Below, in pieces: positions 54,788-64,000 of a stretch of 64,000 nt of DNA. The notes beneath the pieces are model-generated. The model did no database searches, had not been told where the DNA came from, and saw only the letters and a program-made list of their open reading frames with translations. This DNA comes from Naumovozyma dairenensis CBS 421 (lineage: Eukaryota; Ascomycota; Saccharomycetes; Saccharomycetales; Saccharomycetaceae), in the NCBI RefSeq assembly GCF_000227115.2, contig NC_016487.1, positions 248,001 to 312,000 on the forward strand. Direction: 5' to 3'. The first letter of the stretch is position 1; the number at the start of each line of letters is the position of its first letter. The translations under genes were made by a program, and so were the position numbers.

Positions 54788-57700
54788 TTAATAGCTTTTT
54801 TTATAATTTTCATCAACTTCCTTCTTAAATTTTTCCAGTATTAAATCAACAATCTCATTGGATATTATATTACAACAAATTGGAACATCTCTATAATATT
54901 TATTATTTTCATAAAATATAATCAATTCGGAAAGTAAACATTCCACAACCGTCTTATTTGTTTCATTATCAAGTGTAATTTTCAAATAATTTTCAAAAAC
55001 TGAAAGTCCATTAATCCAATTAGACATACTCTCTTTGGGGAAACTAGATATTAATTTTCGAAGTATAATTAAATTGCCATTATTAGTAGCGGTTGCATCA
55101 CTTGAATGTAGTAATAGTAGATGTGGTCCAACAACGGTACGCATAACTTTTTCAGCTTCCATATAACATTTAGCTGATAATAAATTCTCAACAGCAGATA
55201 AATTATCACCATTGTATATATCAACTAACGCCAATGCATTATGAATTAGTGTGGATGGAATCTTCAAATCTTCTAAAATATTAGATGTATCATTAAATAA
55301 TGTAGAAATCTTTTGGTTTAATATTAAATCAATTTGTTGTTTATTAACAGCCTCATTGGAGATAAAACATGACACATACAGTGCTTCCTTATACCATTGA
55401 CAATGAGTTAAATCTTCAATAAATTGCAAACTAAACAAGTCAAGCAATTCAGCAGAAAATGATCGGATTTTGTTAAATTTTAAAATTTGCACAAAATACC
55501 ATGAAAATTGAATATCAATATCATTTGATTTTAATTGAATTTCTTTAAATAAATTCTCAGTGGAATCTGTACCAACACCAAATAATTGGAAAAGATAATA
55601 AATTTTTTTATCGCCAACAACTGGTGAAAATAAAGAAATATGTGCCAAAATTAAATCTTCCAAACTATATTCATCAATCTTACAATAATATAATGATAAC
55701 CCTAATAATGATAACCAACTAAATTCATCAAGTAATTTATCTAAGTTAGAGCTATCTTGAAATAATGTTCCACTAATTAATTGATAAATCCTTACAATCT
55801 TGGAATCCACTTTTTGACCATTTGATTTCCACGCATTCAATTGTAATAATCCTAATTCACGAACTCTTGGATCATTACTACCTAAGTATGTAAGTAAAAT
55901 AGCTAAATGACCATTTGAGCTCTTAATGGATAACTTGGTAGCATTCGTAACATCATTCAAAAGTAAATAGATAAAAATTTGATCCAAGACATCAGTGCAC
56001 CCGCGTAATTTGAATTCAAGTTCATCTCTAACTTGATTAACAATCCATGAATTCAAAGTTTCAAGCCTTTTGTTCTTTAATAAGACCATTTTCACATTTT
56101 CATCTTCAACATTGTAATTAAGTTCAATATTATCAAATAATATAGAACTTAATTCCCAGACATTTTTTTCTGCAATGTCAGCTTTATTCACTAGAGAAAT
56201 AAGATCTTTAAATTGTAACGAATTTGCTCTAATGATTGGATATGCATTACTATCTCTTTTATCAATAGTAACATGAGCCAAATGTAAATCAAAATTTTTA
56301 TCTTTTAAAATCAATTTATCTTTCAATGTAGATGATAATAAAGAATTATGAACTCCAGTTTTTTTGTTTACATTCTTCAAAAGAAAGGTATAATTATTTG
56401 TAAATTTACCAAAATGATATGGTGAAACTAATCTTCTTTCCTTTTTAATTTTTTTCTCTTTTTCAAATTCTTCATTAAAATCAGAAAACAATAAATCAAT
56501 TTCATCATTACCTGGTTTGATAATAGCAGATGATTTTGCAAAAACTGAACGTAAAGATGAACCGGCTAAATGTAATTGATCTACCCAATCATTAGCTATA
56601 TCTAATGATGGATCAGCTTCTAAACCTTCAAAATCTTGTTCTGTAACATCGGGTTCGTATTGTTTTTCTTCAACAATCAAATCATCTAATCTTTCTTCAC
56701 CAAATTCTTCTTCTATAGCTTCTGGGTTCATTTGAAGTTGTTGTTGTTCTTGTTGTTGTTGGTCAGCTTTATTGTACATGATAACTAATTGTTTGGAAGT
56801 AGTAACATCATCTTCTTTTGCTTCTCTTTCCTTTTCTTTTTTCTGTTGGTTTTTCATACTGTCAATTTCTTCTTGGCTAATTTCAACATCTTCTTCATCA
56901 ATTAATCCCCAAATACTAAAATGTTTAACTTTGAAAGTCCAAATCCCACCGAATGGATCATAAGATATAAATTCCATACCTCTCATTGTTTTCAATTTCT
57001 TAGTTAAAAGTTGAATTTCATTAATATTAGAAGCATTTTTCATTACTTTCTTAGTAACTTTATCAACAGGATAAATATTTTCTAAAGTGATTGTAGCTGG
57101 GACATTCAATCCATACCCAATTGGTGGTTTTTCAGATTCATCAGGATAAACTTCTACAGTCTTACTAGAATGGAAGATAACGATATTACCAAATAAATTA
57201 TTCTCAATGTCATTGATTAAAGCAAGTAAATCAACTGTATCATTGAATGTAATGTAACCATAACCTTTCCTACCAATGACAAAACTAGAAACTGATGTTA
57301 ATTTTTTCAAAGGCATGTCTCTTAATTGATCAGGAGATGGTGAACACCAATATCCATTGTCATTAGTTGGTTTCGAAAGTTGTTGTTCGGGCGAGATGTC
57401 AGTGGCGGCTTCAACCCCATTTACTTGAGGCATAGCATTACCAATTATATTCTCTTTGTTGTCGTTAATGTCCTTAAGAGACCCCTTTTCTTGGAGAGAT
57501 GAAGGATCTTCAGTATTGGTATTAATGGTATTTTTGTCTTCCATTGCTTCTTGTTTTGTTATGCTTGGTTCACCTGATAATAGTTTTAATTTCTTGGCGG
57601 CAATTCTATTGGAATCAATTTTCAATTTACGTAATTCTGAAATATCATTTCTTCGATTAGAAGATATAAAGGAAAAATCTTTGATTGAATTTGAACCCAG

Positions 57701-58753
57701 GTTCAAGTTTTGTGAGTTTAACGGATTATTAAATTTTGAAGTTGATGGGTTTGATCTTTCGTTATATGGAGATGGAGATGAAAATAAACCTCTTGTTGAG
57801 ACGTCATGTATGGTGTTTAATCTTGTGTTTAATTTATTAAATAAGGATGAACGTGACACAGGCGGTAATGCTGCAATAGTAGACGATATAGAAGAAGACC
57901 GGTGAGCATTCCTATAATTATTATTGTTATGAGCATCATCATTTGTTGACTTCTTAAGGTTTCCCTTTAATAAACTACCGGTAATGGATTCTGGCATAGT
58001 TGCTACGGGTGCGGATATATTGTTAATATTCAGTCCGTATGGGTTCGAGGTTAGTTGTTGTGCCTGCTGCTGCTGTGGCTGGAAAGTATTGTTTGTGATG
58101 TTACCAAATAATCCAGTTGGTGGAAGTTGCTGCTGTTGAGTTGTAGTAGTACCTGTGGAATTTCCAAACAGTCCTCCAGTTGCAGCAGAGGAACCTAATG
58201 AGTTTCCTGTTCCAAATCCAGTTTTTAACGTATTTGAATTGGAACCGCCCAATGAAAAATTGTTCATAGTATTATTTGTACTTGAATTACCGAATAAACC
58301 ACCACCACCAGTTGCTGTTTTTGAATTACCAAACAAAGATTGACCCGTGGGAGCGCCTCCCATCATATTTCCTTGATTAGTGTTTGTATTTCCAAAAAGG
58401 CTACCGGCGTTATTGTTGTTATTGGTCGTTGCAGAGTTACCAAATAATCCGCCAGTTGGTACCTGAGCAGGTTGCTGGTTCATATTAGCGTTATTGTTAC
58501 TATTTCCAAATAAGCTAGTTTGGTTATTATTGTTGTTATTATTTGTATTGTTGGCACCAAATAAAGGACCGCCAGCAGGACTTGGAGTAGATGTTCCAAT
58601 ATTCCCTGCATTCAAAGTCTTACCAAATAAGCCATCAGTTTTAGGTAATTGCTGTGGATTTGCGTTCGGTATTGGTGTAGATGTCGGTGTCGATGTGTTC
58701 AGGTTTCCAAAAAGGGAACCATTTCCACCACCATTCATAGTTCTGTTAAACAT
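54788..58753 (-). CDS. NUP145: Nucleoporin Nup145, self-cleaving; C-terminus apparently frameshifted
   Basis: Nup145 cleaves itself into Nup145N (GLFG nucleoporin) and Nup145C (Y-complex subunit). From the first ATG (MFNRTMNGGG; S. cerevisiae MFNKSVNSG) the frame has 1321 residues. GLFG/SLFG repeats cover about 1-230. The autoproteolytic domain (about 465-613) contains GYWCSPSPDQLRDMPLKKL and the cleavage motif HF|S at H611-F612-S613. The alpha-solenoid Nup145C domain (LAGSSLRSVFA, GHLAILLTYLGSNDPRVREL) follows. The frame ends EVDENYKKSY. One more A in the A7 run at 54796-54802 would continue KLLRLPLGEPEKAYLKDELL to a stop at 54729-54731, matching the S. cerevisiae tail LPLGQPEKAYLRGEF. The position equals YGL092W. 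The frame upstream of 58753 has no ATG. Confidence 0.95.
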   Translation of the reverse strand: MFNRTMNGGGNGSLFGNLNTSTPTSTPIPNANPQQLPKTDGLFGKTLNAGNIGTSTPSPAGGPLFGANNTNNNNNNNQTSLFGNSNNNANMNQQPAQVPTGGLFGNSATTNNNNNAGSLFGNTNTNQGNMMGGAPTGQSLFGNSKTATGGGGLFGNSSTNNTMNNFSLGGSNSNTLKTGFGTGNSLGSSAATGGLFGNSTGTTTTQQQQLPPTGLFGNITNNTFQPQQQQAQQLTSNPYGLNINNISAPVATMPESITGSLLKGNLKKSTNDDAHNNNNYRNAHRSSSISSTIAALPPVSRSSLFNKLNTRLNTIHDVSTRGLFSSPSPYNERSNPSTSKFNNPLNSQNLNLGSNSIKDFSFISSNRRNDISELRKLKIDSNRIAAKKLKLLSGEPSITKQEAMEDKNTINTNTEDPSSLQEKGSLKDINDNKENIIGNAMPQVNGVEAATDISPEQQLSKPTNDNGYWCSPSPDQLRDMPLKKLTSVSSFVIGRKGYGYITFNDTVDLLALINDIENNLFGNIVIFHSSKTVEVYPDESEKPPIGYGLNVPATITLENIYPVDKVTKKVMKNASNINEIQLLTKKLKTMRGMEFISYDPFGGIWTFKVKHFSIWGLIDEEDVEISQEEIDSMKNQQKKEKEREAKEDDVTTSKQLVIMYNKADQQQQEQQQLQMNPEAIEEEFGEERLDDLIVEEKQYEPDVTEQDFEGLEADPSLDIANDWVDQLHLAGSSLRSVFAKSSAIIKPGNDEIDLLFSDFNEEFEKEKKIKKERRLVSPYHFGKFTNNYTFLLKNVNKKTGVHNSLLSSTLKDKLILKDKNFDLHLAHVTIDKRDSNAYPIIRANSLQFKDLISLVNKADIAEKNVWELSSILFDNIELNYNVEDENVKMVLLKNKRLETLNSWIVNQVRDELEFKLRGCTDVLDQIFIYLLLNDVTNATKLSIKSSNGHLAILLTYLGSNDPRVRELGLLQLNAWKSNGQKVDSKIVRIYQLISGTLFQDSSNLDKLLDEFSWLSLLGLSLYYCKIDEYSLEDLILAHISLFSPVVGDKKIYYLFQLFGVGTDSTENLFKEIQLKSNDIDIQFSWYFVQILKFNKIRSFSAELLDLFSLQFIEDLTHCQWYKEALYVSCFISNEAVNKQQIDLILNQKISTLFNDTSNILEDLKIPSTLIHNALALVDIYNGDNLSAVENLLSAKCYMEAEKVMRTVVGPHLLLLHSSDATATNNGNLIILRKLISSFPKESMSNWINGLSVFENYLKITLDNETNKTVVECLLSELIIFYENNKYYRDVPICCNIISNEIVDLILEKFKKEVDENYKKSY

Positions 58754-59588
58754 GGTTTGAGCAGTGTAAGTCAATTAAACTTCCTAGTGAGAAAAGAAAG
58801 TCGTTCGAGGCAAACAGATGTAGATGGCTATCGGAGATGTTCAACTTTGTTTTTACAAAAGATGCATCTCTTTTGTTCTTCTTTTGTTTAAATGCTTGAA
58901 ATTCTGTATTTCGACTATATATTGACCAAAAATTTTTCTCGCCTTGTCTTCTTCCATTTTGTCGCCAGAATAAATTCCCGCCTTTATTTCTTCAAAGGGT
59001 ATGTACTGTGACGCTTGATTGTTTGTTTGGTTTCTTTGACAGTTGGAGGCTGTTTCTGCTATGGATAACTTGATTTTCTTACAATATTTAATGATGATTG
59101 TATATGAAATGAGTATGGTTTCACATGTTTGAGAACAGTTTCCAGTTGTTCTGTAGTGACTAGTTCATAATTTATGGCTTTTGGGTGTTTTAAAATATCA
59201 TTGCATTTTGGAATTGCCCAATCCTATACTAATATGGACTAATCTATTTTCAGAGGGCCTTACTTAGCTTTTGACCTCTTCTTATTATTGAAGTCTGTCC
59301 TGTTTTGTAAGACTACAAGAAATTACACTTTTTATTTATTTTTGCCTACCAAAAATGGCCATTTTAAAGTAGAGGATTAATTTTCCTAATTAATAGCATT
59401 AATAAAACGAAAAATAAATAGAAAATCAAAATATTCTACATATTCTTGTTTTTTGTAATACATTTGAAGCTGAATTTTGTTATTGTCATATTTATAGTAG
59501 AAGACAATAGTATCTCAATCTATCGAGATACTTATAAAGTTCAAATATATTTATTTAATATCAAACTAGACAGAATATGTATATCGAA
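58754..59588. other. Intergenic NUP145/SPC105
   Basis: About 0.8 kb holds the NUP145 promoter and SPC105 3' end. No gene or RNA is recognised. Confidence 0.6.
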
Positions 59589-62537
59589 TTATATAATTGT
59601 AATAGTTACGCGGCTCTTATCTAACCATGGCAGAACCTTTCTACCTTTTTGTATAAGCCTCGAAGAGAGGACATTGGACGTTATTTGAGATCCTTTCATT
59701 ATCTTGACTTCGATTGGAAGAACCGATTTATCATTGAATACTGCATTAATAAATGATTTCATTGATAAGTGATATATATATTTATTACGATTGTTGAAAT
59801 CAAAATCTTCAATCTCAAATATCGTCTCCTTGTCATTTTGTTCAATTACTTTAACGGGAAATACCATTTTTAATAAGTTATACTCCTTTAATAATTTGGA
59901 AAACTTTCTCATATAAACATAGAGAGTGAAAAAGAAATCTGTCACCGTATGAACACTCTTCTTAGAAATTATAGATTCAACGTGGCGCAAATAACATTCC
60001 AACAGTGGTCTATACAAAAGCACATTTTCGGCAATTTCAATACTCTTAGTTCGATATTGCCCAATGTTAGAAATATTTATTGTTAATTCTATTAAACCAT
60101 CATCAAGATCAAATTCTAAAGTAAGTAAAGAACCAACGAACCTAGTAGCTCTAACATGAAGCATCTTCTCAAGGTATTTTAATTTTGCACTCAAAACTGT
60201 AATATCGCCTTTCTCTAATAACGCTGTCGTGGTGTTATCTTCAGTGTCCAAGTGTGAAAGCTCTTCCTTAAGCTTTGATAACTTATTTGTTTTCTCTTCG
60301 ATCTCCAGCCGTATGGCATCATTCTTTTTCTGAAGATCTGGAAGTGACTCTAACGTTATTTTATGAGCAATTAATTCTTGTTTCAAACTTGCTAATTTTA
60401 CTTTATCTTCTAACGTTGGTTCACTTGCGACACTATTTGGTGGCATTTCTTTCAATAATTTTACTTCATATTTCAAGGAATCTTTAATTTCTTCAATTCT
60501 TTTCCTAGTTTCATAAAGTTTTTGCAAACTAGATTTAGTTCTTTCTAATTCCTCTTGTAGTAATGCCAAATTCTCTATGAGAACATTTTTGATACCATTT
60601 AGGTGTAGTTTTCTCCATTCATACCATGCTTTCTTAGCTTCTAATTTCGAGTACATCTTCACTAGTTGCATCTGGTCATTCATTAATTTTTTCATTTCTT
60701 CGCTAGAAGTGAAATATTCCTTTAGTAATAATGGTGGAACGGAAGAACTGATTTGGGTTTCTAAATCCTCAAATGATTGTTTGGATTGAGAGATCTTTCT
60801 GAATAATTCTTTGCATATAAACGCATTCATCTCAAGAACCGGAACATCAACATATAATGCGTTATATAGTTTATTGATTGGTAAACTAATATCAGAGCTA
60901 TTCGAGTCCATATACATGAATGTAATTTTCTTATCTTTCAGTTTAACTTTTCCTGGGTCAATTAAAAAACTAACGTCAGTCTTATCAAGAAATTCTCTTA
61001 ATGAATACGTAACGTTACCTCTGTCCTTTTCCTTAGTTTCAAGGCTCGGGATTTGACTATTCATCTTGCTTGAATCATTCATGTCTTCATAACGAATGGG
61101 AGACATTCTTTCCATGGACGTCAATTCCATCTCTTCTTGTTCTTCAATTGGTATTGGCGTCGCGTTCGGATGTATGAATAATTCATCATTATTCAACTTC
61201 CTTCTTTTGTTGGAGGTTGGAATTAATGATTTCCTTCTATCTACTGCTTCCTTACCACGAACGGGTAGATTAGAAAACGATATACGAGTCAAATCCATGG
61301 CATCGTCATCATCATCTTGGACATCGTTATTTATAACTTGTGATGTTGGTAGAATGGCTATTTTCTTCTCCACAGGTTGAGTGAACTCCATCACCTCTCC
61401 TTCTTCTTCGACATTTTGATTAATATTATCATTATTTTTATTATCTATATTTTCAACGCTCGAAGGATTATAACTTTTGTCCATTACTCCAGTCAGATCC
61501 ATAGATATATCTGGACCTGATTGGATACGTAGTTCGGGCTTCGGTGGTTCTTTCAGTATTGTTTGAGGCTTAGAGAAAACTTGTGTGAAATCCATATTTC
61601 CTTGAGATATTTCTTCAACAGTAGCTTTTGGTACAGTACCCATAATCTGAGTAAGTTCCATTGGTTGCGAAGCAGATGGAGATACAATCACACCTTCTAA
61701 TTCCTTCTGAGGATTTGAAATCTCTGTAATGTCCATTGGTTGAGATTCTGCAGTGTCAGACACGTCTGGCTTACTCAAGACATTGAACGTCCCTGTTAAT
61801 TCCATTGGTTCTTCAGCTTTCCCATGTACGAATGAGTTATGTTCTTCGGTAGGTACATTTTTACTATTATGAGATTCATCAAACTTCTGAATCCCTGTCA
61901 TAGACATGTCTTCTTGAGTAGATTGCAATGGTTCTACTTGTGTATCAAGAACCTCTTGCGGCCCAGTAAATTCCATACTCTCTGCATTTCTGTCATCGAC
62001 ATTATCACTATATTCTTCATGCTCTGATTCGATGACAGGTAAGCTGCTCGGTATATCTTGATGAGTGCCATATTCCAAGTTAGCTTTTCCTTCTTCAAGT
62101 TTCGATTCTGCGGTCGAGCTCTTTAAAGGCCTTTGAATAATACCTGCCATCTCCATAGAGTGTCCAGTATCCGGTATTGGTGTATTAGGTTCATTCTTTT
62201 GAGTAGAAGTAACGATATCATCATGTGGTTTTCTCCTCGGTTCTCTTCTATTCGATGACTTACTATCTGGAACAAAATCAAAACTATGTAAAGTGACATC
62301 AGGTGCAAATGAGACCCTTCGATTAACTTTATTTTGTAATTTAAGCGTATTGATTCGTGAGGTAGTATTATTGGCATCTAATATTTCATCCTTCGAAAGT
62401 GGATGGCTGGGAAGTTGGAAATTTGATTCAAGAAAATCATACCCCTGTACTGGCTCGAATGATTGGCTAGAACTTTGTTTCAAAATACTTCTTTTTGGGG
62501 CTCTATCTCCGTTTAATGGCTGGCTGCTACTCACCAT
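59589..62537 (-). CDS. SPC105: Kinetochore scaffold Spc105 (KNL1)
   Basis: Spc105 links microtubule attachment to the checkpoint in the KMN network. The protein has 982 residues (917 in S. cerevisiae). The N-terminus has both PP1-docking motifs: SILK at about 17-20 and RVSF at 74-77. A series of about 11 MELT-type motifs follows (MEMAGI, MEFTGP, MSMTGI, MELTGT, MDITEI, MELTQI, MDFTQV, MDLTGV, MEFTQP, MDLTRI, MELTSM), the Mps1 sites that recruit Bub3-Bub1. The C-terminal half has the conserved region starting LREFLDKTDVSFL, a coiled coil (about 640-780), and an RWD-like end. The position equals YGL093W and it is divergent from PAN2. Confidence 0.96.
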   Translation of the reverse strand: MVSSSQPLNGDRAPKRSILKQSSSQSFEPVQGYDFLESNFQLPSHPLSKDEILDANNTTSRINTLKLQNKVNRRVSFAPDVTLHSFDFVPDSKSSNRREPRRKPHDDIVTSTQKNEPNTPIPDTGHSMEMAGIIQRPLKSSTAESKLEEGKANLEYGTHQDIPSSLPVIESEHEEYSDNVDDRNAESMEFTGPQEVLDTQVEPLQSTQEDMSMTGIQKFDESHNSKNVPTEEHNSFVHGKAEEPMELTGTFNVLSKPDVSDTAESQPMDITEISNPQKELEGVIVSPSASQPMELTQIMGTVPKATVEEISQGNMDFTQVFSKPQTILKEPPKPELRIQSGPDISMDLTGVMDKSYNPSSVENIDNKNNDNINQNVEEEGEVMEFTQPVEKKIAILPTSQVINNDVQDDDDDAMDLTRISFSNLPVRGKEAVDRRKSLIPTSNKRRKLNNDELFIHPNATPIPIEEQEEMELTSMERMSPIRYEDMNDSSKMNSQIPSLETKEKDRGNVTYSLREFLDKTDVSFLIDPGKVKLKDKKITFMYMDSNSSDISLPINKLYNALYVDVPVLEMNAFICKELFRKISQSKQSFEDLETQISSSVPPLLLKEYFTSSEEMKKLMNDQMQLVKMYSKLEAKKAWYEWRKLHLNGIKNVLIENLALLQEELERTKSSLQKLYETRKRIEEIKDSLKYEVKLLKEMPPNSVASEPTLEDKVKLASLKQELIAHKITLESLPDLQKKNDAIRLEIEEKTNKLSKLKEELSHLDTEDNTTTALLEKGDITVLSAKLKYLEKMLHVRATRFVGSLLTLEFDLDDGLIELTINISNIGQYRTKSIEIAENVLLYRPLLECYLRHVESIISKKSVHTVTDFFFTLYVYMRKFSKLLKEYNLLKMVFPVKVIEQNDKETIFEIEDFDFNNRNKYIYHLSMKSFINAVFNDKSVLPIEVKIMKGSQITSNVLSSRLIQKGRKVLPWLDKSRVTITII

Positions 62538-62869
62538 ACTAATATTTGCCCCTACCTACCAGTTTCTGTTGTAAATACAGTTTTTTATCTTTGTTTATGT
62601 ATCATCTACATGTTTATTTACGTATTTGTTTACCGCGAAGCTTTTTGCCTCCATTTTAAAGGAATGTTGCTGACTCGACTACAAATTATTCAAGGAAGTT
62701 TATTCAACTTCAAGAAAAGAAAGACAGCTCAAATACATAGACTGCAATTTAGAAGGTAGCTAATCAGGTATAAGTACACGGACACATTGTGTAAAGAGCA
62801 TCCTTTCTCTTTACTTACCCCAAGCCGTACAATACAGGTCTAAATAAACCTTTGAATGCTGATCGGACC
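62538..62869. other. Divergent promoter SPC105/PAN2
   Basis: A 332-base region shared by both promoters; no gene or distinctive site is recognised. Confidence 0.6.
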
Positions 62870-64000
62870 ATGAATAACTGGCAGCATTCATTCAATAATC
62901 AGTGTAATCTAACAGAGCATCTTCAAAAGCCATACCTTCGTTTTGATAACAGAGAGAAGACAACGACAAAAGTAGTATTTGATGACCGAACAAATTTGAT
63001 ATGGGCTGGTGATTCGTATGGTTGCGTTTCGTCATATGACCCTTCATTTTCACTATACACACGATTTAAAGGACACATTGGTGGAGTTGCCGTGAACGAC
63101 CTTCTAAGCCACCGAGACGGGATTTTATCACTGAGTGAAGATTCATTGCACTTTTCTAATCGTAGAGGTGTGACGACATTCAACTTGACAAGTATAGACA
63201 TTGCAGCCTTTAGCGGATTGAAAGCTATGTGTTATTCTTCTCCAGAAAAACAGCATAAAGTTTACTGTGGTGGTGAAAATTTAGCATCTGGTATAACCTC
63301 TATTGATTTAACTAAAGGGAAGTTTATGTCATCGGGTTATTATAATTCTAAGGTAAAATTGTTAAAGTCAAATAATAAACTGATTACTGTAGGTAAAGAA
63401 TCCGGTTCAATAGACTTATATGACCCTAATTCCGACCATATCATTAAATCCTTTTCAGGACATTCAGCAACAATATCATCGATGGATGTCTGCGACTATA
63501 CTCTAATTACCGCCGGGAAATCCGAAAGATTTTCTACCATGTATGCGGATCCCTTTGTAAACGTGTATGATCTAAGAAATATGAAACAGTTACCTCCAAT
63601 ATCATTTTCTAAAGGAACAACAATGGGTAATGGGGGTGCCGATATTGTTCAATTACATCCATTATTGCCCACTGTCATGGTTGTTGCAACTTCCAGTGGT
63701 TCATTTGATTTTATCGATTTAGCAAATCCGACAATGAGGACTCAATATGTCCACCCTTGTCAATCAATAAAGGATTTAACTCTCTCACCCAATGGGGACT
63801 ATCTTTCTATTGTAGAATCTAACGATTGCTTGAATTTATGGAATAGGTCCCAAAATACAACTGGATTTACGAATTTGCCGGAACCATTAGAATACCCTGA
63901 TTGCGTTATGGATGGTCCAACTCAGGGCCCTGTTGATATTGACAACGATAACTATCCCTTAAGTAGTGTTGGTCTTCCATATTACCACGAGAAACTTCTG
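62870..64000 (+). CDS. PAN2: Pan2, poly(A) nuclease subunit, N-terminal part (runs off window)
   Basis: Pan2 is the catalytic subunit of the Pan2-Pan3 deadenylase that trims mRNA poly(A) tails. The frame is open from ATG 62870 to the window end (377 residues of about 1115). The N-terminus MNNWQHSFNNQCNLTEHLQK is close to S. cerevisiae. The visible part is the WD40 propeller: SYGCVSSYDPSFSLYTRFKG, HRDGILSLSEDSLHFSNRRG, FSKGTTMGNGGADIVQLHPL and the conserved YPLSSVGLPYY. The ubiquitin-hydrolase-like and DEDD nuclease domains lie beyond the window. The position equals YGL094C. Confidence 0.97.
   Translation, partial: MNNWQHSFNNQCNLTEHLQKPYLRFDNREKTTTKVVFDDRTNLIWAGDSYGCVSSYDPSFSLYTRFKGHIGGVAVNDLLSHRDGILSLSEDSLHFSNRRGVTTFNLTSIDIAAFSGLKAMCYSSPEKQHKVYCGGENLASGITSIDLTKGKFMSSGYYNSKVKLLKSNNKLITVGKESGSIDLYDPNSDHIIKSFSGHSATISSMDVCDYTLITAGKSERFSTMYADPFVNVYDLRNMKQLPPISFSKGTTMGNGGADIVQLHPLLPTVMVVATSSGSFDFIDLANPTMRTQYVHPCQSIKDLTLSPNGDYLSIVESNDCLNLWNRSQNTTGFTNLPEPLEYPDCVMDGPTQGPVDIDNDNYPLSSVGLPYYHEKLL

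Noticed and set aside
58754..58774. Seven-residue extension of Nup145
   Set aside because: It would start at TTG; MFN at 58753 matches the S. cerevisiae start.

Overview
This window is a gene-dense, intron-poor, AT-rich yeast chromosome segment from a budding yeast of the Saccharomycetaceae, most probably a post-whole-genome-duplication species of the Naumovozyma/Kazachstania group. The evidence is gene order nearly identical to Saccharomyces cerevisiae, yeast splice signals (GTATGT, TACTAAC), long Asn/Gln runs in transcription factors, and an alpha-factor gene whose mature peptide ends WHWLRLDPGQPLY. I recall that peptide as Naumovozyma castellii-type; this was not checked. I recognise 26 of 27 protein genes, three spliceosomal introns and one intron-encoded C/D snoRNA. 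No tRNA, transposon, CRISPR array or bacterial-type island is visible.

Layout. Positions 1-11.3 kb match the S. cerevisiae YMR185-YMR189 block: RTP1 (3' end), HSC82/HSP82, YMR187C, MRPS17, GCV2. A rearrangement or genus-specific junction follows. From HRR25 onward the order matches the YPL204/YGL068-YGL094 block, inverted: HRR25, MNP1, RPB9, AFT1/2, HSF1, MPS2, RPL7 (two introns, intronic snR39/snR59-type snoRNA), HNM1, DBP3, KXD1, MPC1, a YGL082W-type MINDY protein, SCY1, an unassigned 1201-residue protein, LCL3, MAD1, MMS2 (one intron), an alpha-factor gene at the MF(ALPHA)2 position, LIF1, NBP35, NUP145, SPC105 and the 5' end of PAN2. GUP1 and YGL081W, expected from synteny, are absent.

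Functionally this is housekeeping DNA: chaperone and heat-shock control (HSP90, HSF1), iron regulation (AFT), mitochondrial translation and metabolism (MRPS17, MNP1, GCV2, MPC1), ribosome production (RPL7, DBP3, snoRNA), kinetochore/spindle checkpoint/spindle pole (SPC105, MAD1, MPS2), DNA repair (LIF1, MMS2) and mating. Regulatory sites that fit their genes include heat-shock and Reb1 sites before HSP90, a Rap1 site before RPL7, PAC/RRPE before DBP3, CATGTG boxes before HNM1 and an alpha1/Mcm1-type PQ element before the alpha-factor gene.

The most striking points are these. (1) Five genes (RTP1, GCV2, MPC1, LCL3, NUP145) each carry an apparent one-base deletion close to one end, with the conserved terminus continuing in another frame. 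Four of the five can be explained by one missing A in an A-run. This most likely reflects assembly undercalls that escaped correction, less likely real frameshifts. (2) The MINDY-family protein has lost both catalytic residues. (3) The YMR187C orthologue looks like a MARCH-type RING-CH membrane E3 with a split zinc-binding site. (4) A large unassigned protein sits where GUP1 should be. I see no convincing undescribed multi-gene system.
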